A DNA stretch of 64,000 nucleotides. Source: Christiangramia salexigens. GTDB taxonomy: Bacteria > Bacteroidota > Bacteroidia > Flavobacteriales > Flavobacteriaceae. Below the pieces are notes generated by a model, which made no database searches, had not been told where the DNA came from, and worked only from the letters and a program-made list of their open reading frames with translations. Location of the stretch: assembly GCF_001889005.1 (NCBI RefSeq), contig NZ_CP018153.1:2452501-2516500 (forward strand). Reading direction: 5' to 3'. Positions 61,446-64,000 of the stretch are shown piece after piece. Every line of letters begins with the position of its first letter. Within the stretch, counting starts at the first letter, position 1. Both the position numbers and the translations under genes were made by a program.

Positions 61446-62408
61446 ATGGCCGGAAGGATTTTGATTATTGGTGCCTGCGGACAAATAGGTACTGAGCTTA
61501 CATTAAAATTAAGAGAGATTCACGGAAACGATCAAGTTATCGCCAGTGATATAAGAGAAGGAGCACAGGAATTAATGGAATCTGGTCCTTTTGAATTATT
61601 GAATGCTACAGATGAACCTCACATAAGGGAAGTCATTGCAAAATATGAAGTTAAGGAGGTATACCTGATGGCGGCTATGCTTAGTGCCACAGGTGAAAAG
61701 GCTCCTATGAAAGCCTGGAATCTTAACATGGACTCGTTGTTCCACATACTACATCTGGGTAAGGAAGGAATCATAGATAAGATTTTCTGGCCTTCCAGTA
61801 TTGCAGTTTTTGGACCTACAACCCCAAAAAATGATACTCCACAGATCACAGCGATGGAGCCTACTACGGTTTACGGCATAAGTAAACAAACCGGAGAAAG
61901 ATGGTGTGAATATTTCCATCGTAAGTTTGGTGTGGATGTACGTAGTATTCGTTATCCCGGAATCATTAGTTATAAAACATTGCCGGGTGGAGGGACTACA
62001 GATTATGCGATCGAGATCTTTCACGAGGCATTAAAGAATTCGGAATACACTAGTTTTCTTGCCAAGGATGCCGCATTGCCAATGATGTATATGGATGATG
62101 CTATTAAGGCTACCGTAGATATTATGGAGGCTCCCGCCGAAAAAGTGAAGGTTAGGTCTTCATATAACCTTTCTGCGATTAGTTTTACCCCGGAAATTCT
62201 TGCAGAAGAAATCAAGAAACATATCTCAGACTTTAAGATCTACTATGATCCCGACTTTAGGCAAAGTATTGCTGAATCATGGCCATCTAGTATAGATGAT
62301 TCGGCTGCACGTGAAGACTGGGGCTGGAAACATGAATTTGATCTGGAAAAAATGACCAGCACGATGCTTGAAGGAGTTGAGAAAACTCTTAAAGAGAACG
62401 CTAAATAA
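61446..62408 (+). CDS. L-threonine 3-dehydrogenase, short-chain (SDR) type
   Basis: Oxidises threonine to 2-amino-3-ketobutyrate with NAD, the first step of threonine breakdown to glycine and acetyl-CoA. 320 residues of the extended SDR/epimerase fold: IIGACGQIGTELTLKL (about 7-22), the Ser-Tyr-Lys set in WPSSIAVFG and TVYGISKQTGERW (about 143-155), and RSIRYPGIISYKTLPGGGTT (about 166-185), which is typical of the threonine dehydrogenase branch and not of sugar epimerases. Single-gene unit ending in a bidirectional terminator. No adjacent ketobutyrate ligase gene. Confidence 0.88.
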   Translation: MAGRILIIGACGQIGTELTLKLREIHGNDQVIASDIREGAQELMESGPFELLNATDEPHIREVIAKYEVKEVYLMAAMLSATGEKAPMKAWNLNMDSLFHILHLGKEGIIDKIFWPSSIAVFGPTTPKNDTPQITAMEPTTVYGISKQTGERWCEYFHRKFGVDVRSIRYPGIISYKTLPGGGTTDYAIEIFHEALKNSEYTSFLAKDAALPMMYMDDAIKATVDIMEAPAEKVKVRSSYNLSAISFTPEILAEEIKKHISDFKIYYDPDFRQSIAESWPSSIDDSAAREDWGWKHEFDLEKMTSTMLEGVEKTLKENAK

Positions 62409-62409
62409 T

Positions 62410-62439
62410 AAAAAAAGCCGCTTTTAAAGCGGCTTTTTT
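62410..62439. terminator. Bidirectional terminator between threonine dehydrogenase and csp genes
   Basis: AAAAAAGCCGCTTT and AAAGCGGCTTTTTT form a symmetric hairpin with A and T runs on both sides, serving the convergent genes on each strand. Confidence 0.9.
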
Positions 62440-62462
62440 AATCGATAATCAGAAAAAATATA

Positions 62463-62657
62463 TTATTCGATCACGCGTACTTCTGTAGCGTTCACTCCTT
62501 TTCTTCCTTCTGTTTCTTCGTACTCAACTCTATCACCTTCCTGGATAGTTTCACCGTTTAAACCAGTGATGTGCACAAAGATGTCTCTTTTTGTGTCGTC
62601 GTTGGTAATGAATCCATAACCTTTAGATTCATTGAAAAATTTAACTGTACCTTGCAT
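62463..62657 (-). CDS. Cold-shock domain protein
   Basis: A 64-residue RNA/ssDNA-binding protein, essentially one cold-shock OB fold. Both RNP motifs are seen: KGYGFI (about 12-17) and DIFVHI (about 25-30), with aromatic contacts in VKFFNESKGYGF. It likely melts RNA structure or prevents termination in stress or growth. A near-consensus promoter lies 22 bp upstream and a bidirectional terminator downstream, so it is a single-gene unit; the leader seems short, unlike the long thermosensing leader of E. coli cspA. Confidence 0.95.
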   Translation of the reverse strand: MQGTVKFFNESKGYGFITNDDTKRDIFVHITGLNGETIQEGDRVEYEETEGRKGVNATEVRVIE

Positions 62658-62679
62658 AAAAATAATAATTAATAAAAGA

Positions 62680-62708
62680 CAAACATACTAGATTAAATTT
62701 AGAATCAA
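62680..62708 (-). promoter_or_regulatory. Promoter of the cold-shock gene
   Basis: On the minus strand TTG (62706-62708), an 18-bp spacer and TATGTTTG (62680-62687) match both Bacteroidota elements. The -7 box ends 22 nt before the ATG. Confidence 0.62.
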
Positions 62709-62751
62709 CTGAAAATCAGTTTTTTTTGTAAAAATTTTTGCACCTCAAAAT

Positions 62752-62991
62752 CTAGTCTATTCCCCTGTCTTTCATTTTCTTCAGGTTCTCATCAGAGAGG
62801 GTATAGTCCTGAAGTCTTTTACCTTTCCAACGAACATAAAGGAATATTGGCATCAATATAAAAGCACTGGCCAGAACCGAAATTCCAATTATTCTGTCGC
62901 CTGTTATGATATCGTCATTTAGCCTAAAATAGAATCCTACACCTATGGCTATTAAAATTGCAATTGCGAGGATTTTCATAAATATTTTCAT
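62752..62991 (-). CDS. Small two-helix membrane protein
   Basis: 79 residues with two hydrophobic helices (about 3-21 and 34-52), a short polar loop (NDDIITGDR) between them and a charged C-terminal tail (KGKRLQDYTLSDENLKKMKD). The family is unknown to me. Its start is 2 bp behind the ClC gene stop, so it is translationally linked to the channel and might be an accessory subunit, but no such partner is established. Confidence 0.75.
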   Translation of the reverse strand: MKIFMKILAIAILIAIGVGFYFRLNDDIITGDRIIGISVLASAFILMPIFLYVRWKGKRLQDYTLSDENLKKMKDRGID

Positions 62992-62993
62992 TA

Positions 62994-64000
62994 CTATACG
63001 GTTACTTCTATTAATTTTTGTCTGTATGCGGTTAACAGCTTGGATTTGGAAATAAACCCAACATATTTTCCTTCTTTTACAACCGGAAGATTCCAGGCTT
63101 TGCTTTCCTGAAATTTCGCCATGATCTCCTTCATGCGGTCGTTATCTATATCAATAATTTCCGGCGCCTGCTGCATTATATCCCGAACTTTTACTTCGTC
63201 ATATAATTTCTGATCGAACATGATCGGGCGGATATCATCCAGTAGGATAATACCCATAAAATTTTGATTTTCATCTATCACCGGAAAGATATTTCTGGAA
63301 GATTTTACCACGCCATTGTGGATCACATCCCCCAGATTCATGTTTATATCCAGTGAAATAAAATTTTTCTCGATCACCCGGCTAATATTCATAAGTGTAA
63401 GTACGGTATGATCCTTATCGTGGGTAAGCAGATCCCCTCGTTGTGCCAGTTCCATGGTATAAACAGAATGTGGCTGAAATTTACTGGTAATCAAATAGGA
63501 TATGGCGGCTGTGATCATTAATGGAATAAATAATTCATAGCCGTGGGTCAGTTCAGCAATTAAAAATATAGCGGTAAGCGGAGCGTGCAAAACTCCCGCC
63601 ATTAGGCCGGCCATCCCTACAAGGGTGAAATTACTAACTGAAATATGAGAATTAAATATTCCCATATTGTTAAGCAGCAATGCAAAGCCGTGACCCATGG
63701 CACTTCCCATGAACATTACAGGAGCAAAAATACCACCAACACCACCGGCGCTCAGGGTTAGTGATGTAGCAATAATCTTAAACAATACGAGACCCGTTAA
63801 CAAAATGATCACCACCCAAATATTTTCCAGATATGCATTGAAAAGGTTAGTGCCCAAGGCTTCAAGGTAATTCTCCTGTAAAAGATTGTTAACCACACTA
63901 TAGCCTTCACCATAAAGCGGTGGAATAAAATAAATAATCAACCCCAGTAAGAGGCCAGAGGTTACAAGACGAAGGATACCAGATTTAATCCTTCCCATTA
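62994..64000 (-). CDS. ClC-type chloride channel/antiporter with CBS domains, C-terminal part
   Basis: The frame stays open to the window edge, so the N-terminal half is missing. About 335 residues are visible: the later ClC helices with GGIFAPVMFMGSAMGHGFAL (about 85-104, the selectivity region called GxFxP), GLMAGVLHAPLTAIFLIAEL (about 130-149, a ClC signature), then a soluble tail with two CBS motifs (about 205-330; VIHNGVVKSSRNIFPVIDE and KAWNLPVVKEGKYVGFISKS). Bacterial members are H+/Cl- exchangers or channels in the inner membrane; the CBS pair can sense nucleotides. A small membrane protein gene follows by 2 bp. Confidence 0.93.
   Translation of the reverse strand, partial: MGRIKSGILRLVTSGLLLGLIIYFIPPLYGEGYSVVNNLLQENYLEALGTNLFNAYLENIWVVIILLTGLVLFKIIATSLTLSAGGVGGIFAPVMFMGSAMGHGFALLLNNMGIFNSHISVSNFTLVGMAGLMAGVLHAPLTAIFLIAELTHGYELFIPLMITAAISYLITSKFQPHSVYTMELAQRGDLLTHDKDHTVLTLMNISRVIEKNFISLDINMNLGDVIHNGVVKSSRNIFPVIDENQNFMGIILLDDIRPIMFDQKLYDEVKVRDIMQQAPEIIDIDNDRMKEIMAKFQESKAWNLPVVKEGKYVGFISKSKLLTAYRQKLIEVTV

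Noticed and set aside
62709..62723. Hairpin AACTGA-AAA-TCAGTT with a following T run as a plus-strand terminator
   Set aside because: No plus-strand gene ends here; the stem is short and AT-rich and lies just upstream of the cold-shock promoter, so it is probably promoter-flanking AT-rich DNA.
1..64000. tRNA, rRNA or riboswitch genes
   Set aside because: I looked through all gaps for cloverleaf arms with a CCA-type end and for thiamine, cobalamin or SAM leaders, including upstream of thiL and metG, and found none convincing by eye; a covariance-model scan would settle it.

Overview
The window looks like chromosome from a member of the Flavobacteriaceae (Bacteroidota), probably a marine Gramella/Christiangramia-like genus; the genus is a guess from protein style, not a search. 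Support: moderately AT-rich DNA, two TonB-dependent receptors with an N-terminal carboxypeptidase-like domain, many lipoproteins, a three-gene sdhCAB set, a SUF cluster ending in the Bacteroidota-type DUF2480 and DUF3078 genes, few Shine-Dalgarno sequences, and several good matches to the Bacteroidota promoter (TTG, about 20 bp, TAnnTTTG). I see no rRNA, tRNA, CRISPR array, transposase, integrase or phage gene.

Layout. 1-924 is the 3' end of glucose-6-phosphate isomerase. 1110-13027 is the main accessory region: a TonB-dependent receptor, a lipoprotein built of six repeat units, a lipid-anchored endonuclease I behind three Ig-like domains, a small membrane protein, a divergently transcribed exported endonuclease/exonuclease/phosphatase-family enzyme, a second related receptor and a DUF5689 lipoprotein. 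Read together these look like a SusD-less system for breaking down extracellular DNA (or another phosphodiester polymer) and importing the products; this is inference. 13032-20515 holds mfd, an FAD oxidoreductase without the usual catalytic His-Glu pair, a TspO-like membrane protein, pdeM and a methionine-type aminotransferase. 20597-24088 is succinate dehydrogenase. 24359-30700 holds cbpA-cbpM, a large secreted propeller protein, aminopeptidase P and an alpha/beta hydrolase. 30773-31429 is a tandem pair of small Cys/His proteins.

31433-40721 holds thiL and the SUF iron-sulfur cluster: sufA, sufB, an unknown lipoprotein, sufC, sufD, sufS, then (behind a palindrome and a likely internal promoter) sufE, a SufT-like gene, DUF2480 and DUF3078. 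SufS/SufE release sulfur from cysteine, SufBCD is the scaffold, and SufA and the SufT-like protein act in delivery. 40855-48379 is hflX, secreted proteins, a membrane M28 peptidase with an epimerase-like gene, a CBS protein, a zinc-ribbon protein and a methyltransferase.

48595-51385 contains the clearest structural anomaly. The last ~148 bp of a histone-deacetylase-family gene is present twice as a direct repeat, once as the real gene end (50485-50632) and once as a fragment just behind a short ssb gene (48942-49089). The two copies bracket a thrombospondin-type-3-repeat lipoprotein gene. Two of the three differences between copies turn an imperfect palindrome into a perfect 15-bp terminator hairpin. 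51476-64000 holds metG, small lipoproteins, a YraN-family gene, a run of exported M13 and S9 peptidases, a threonine dehydrogenase, a cold-shock gene with a near-consensus promoter and the 3' part of a ClC chloride channel gene.
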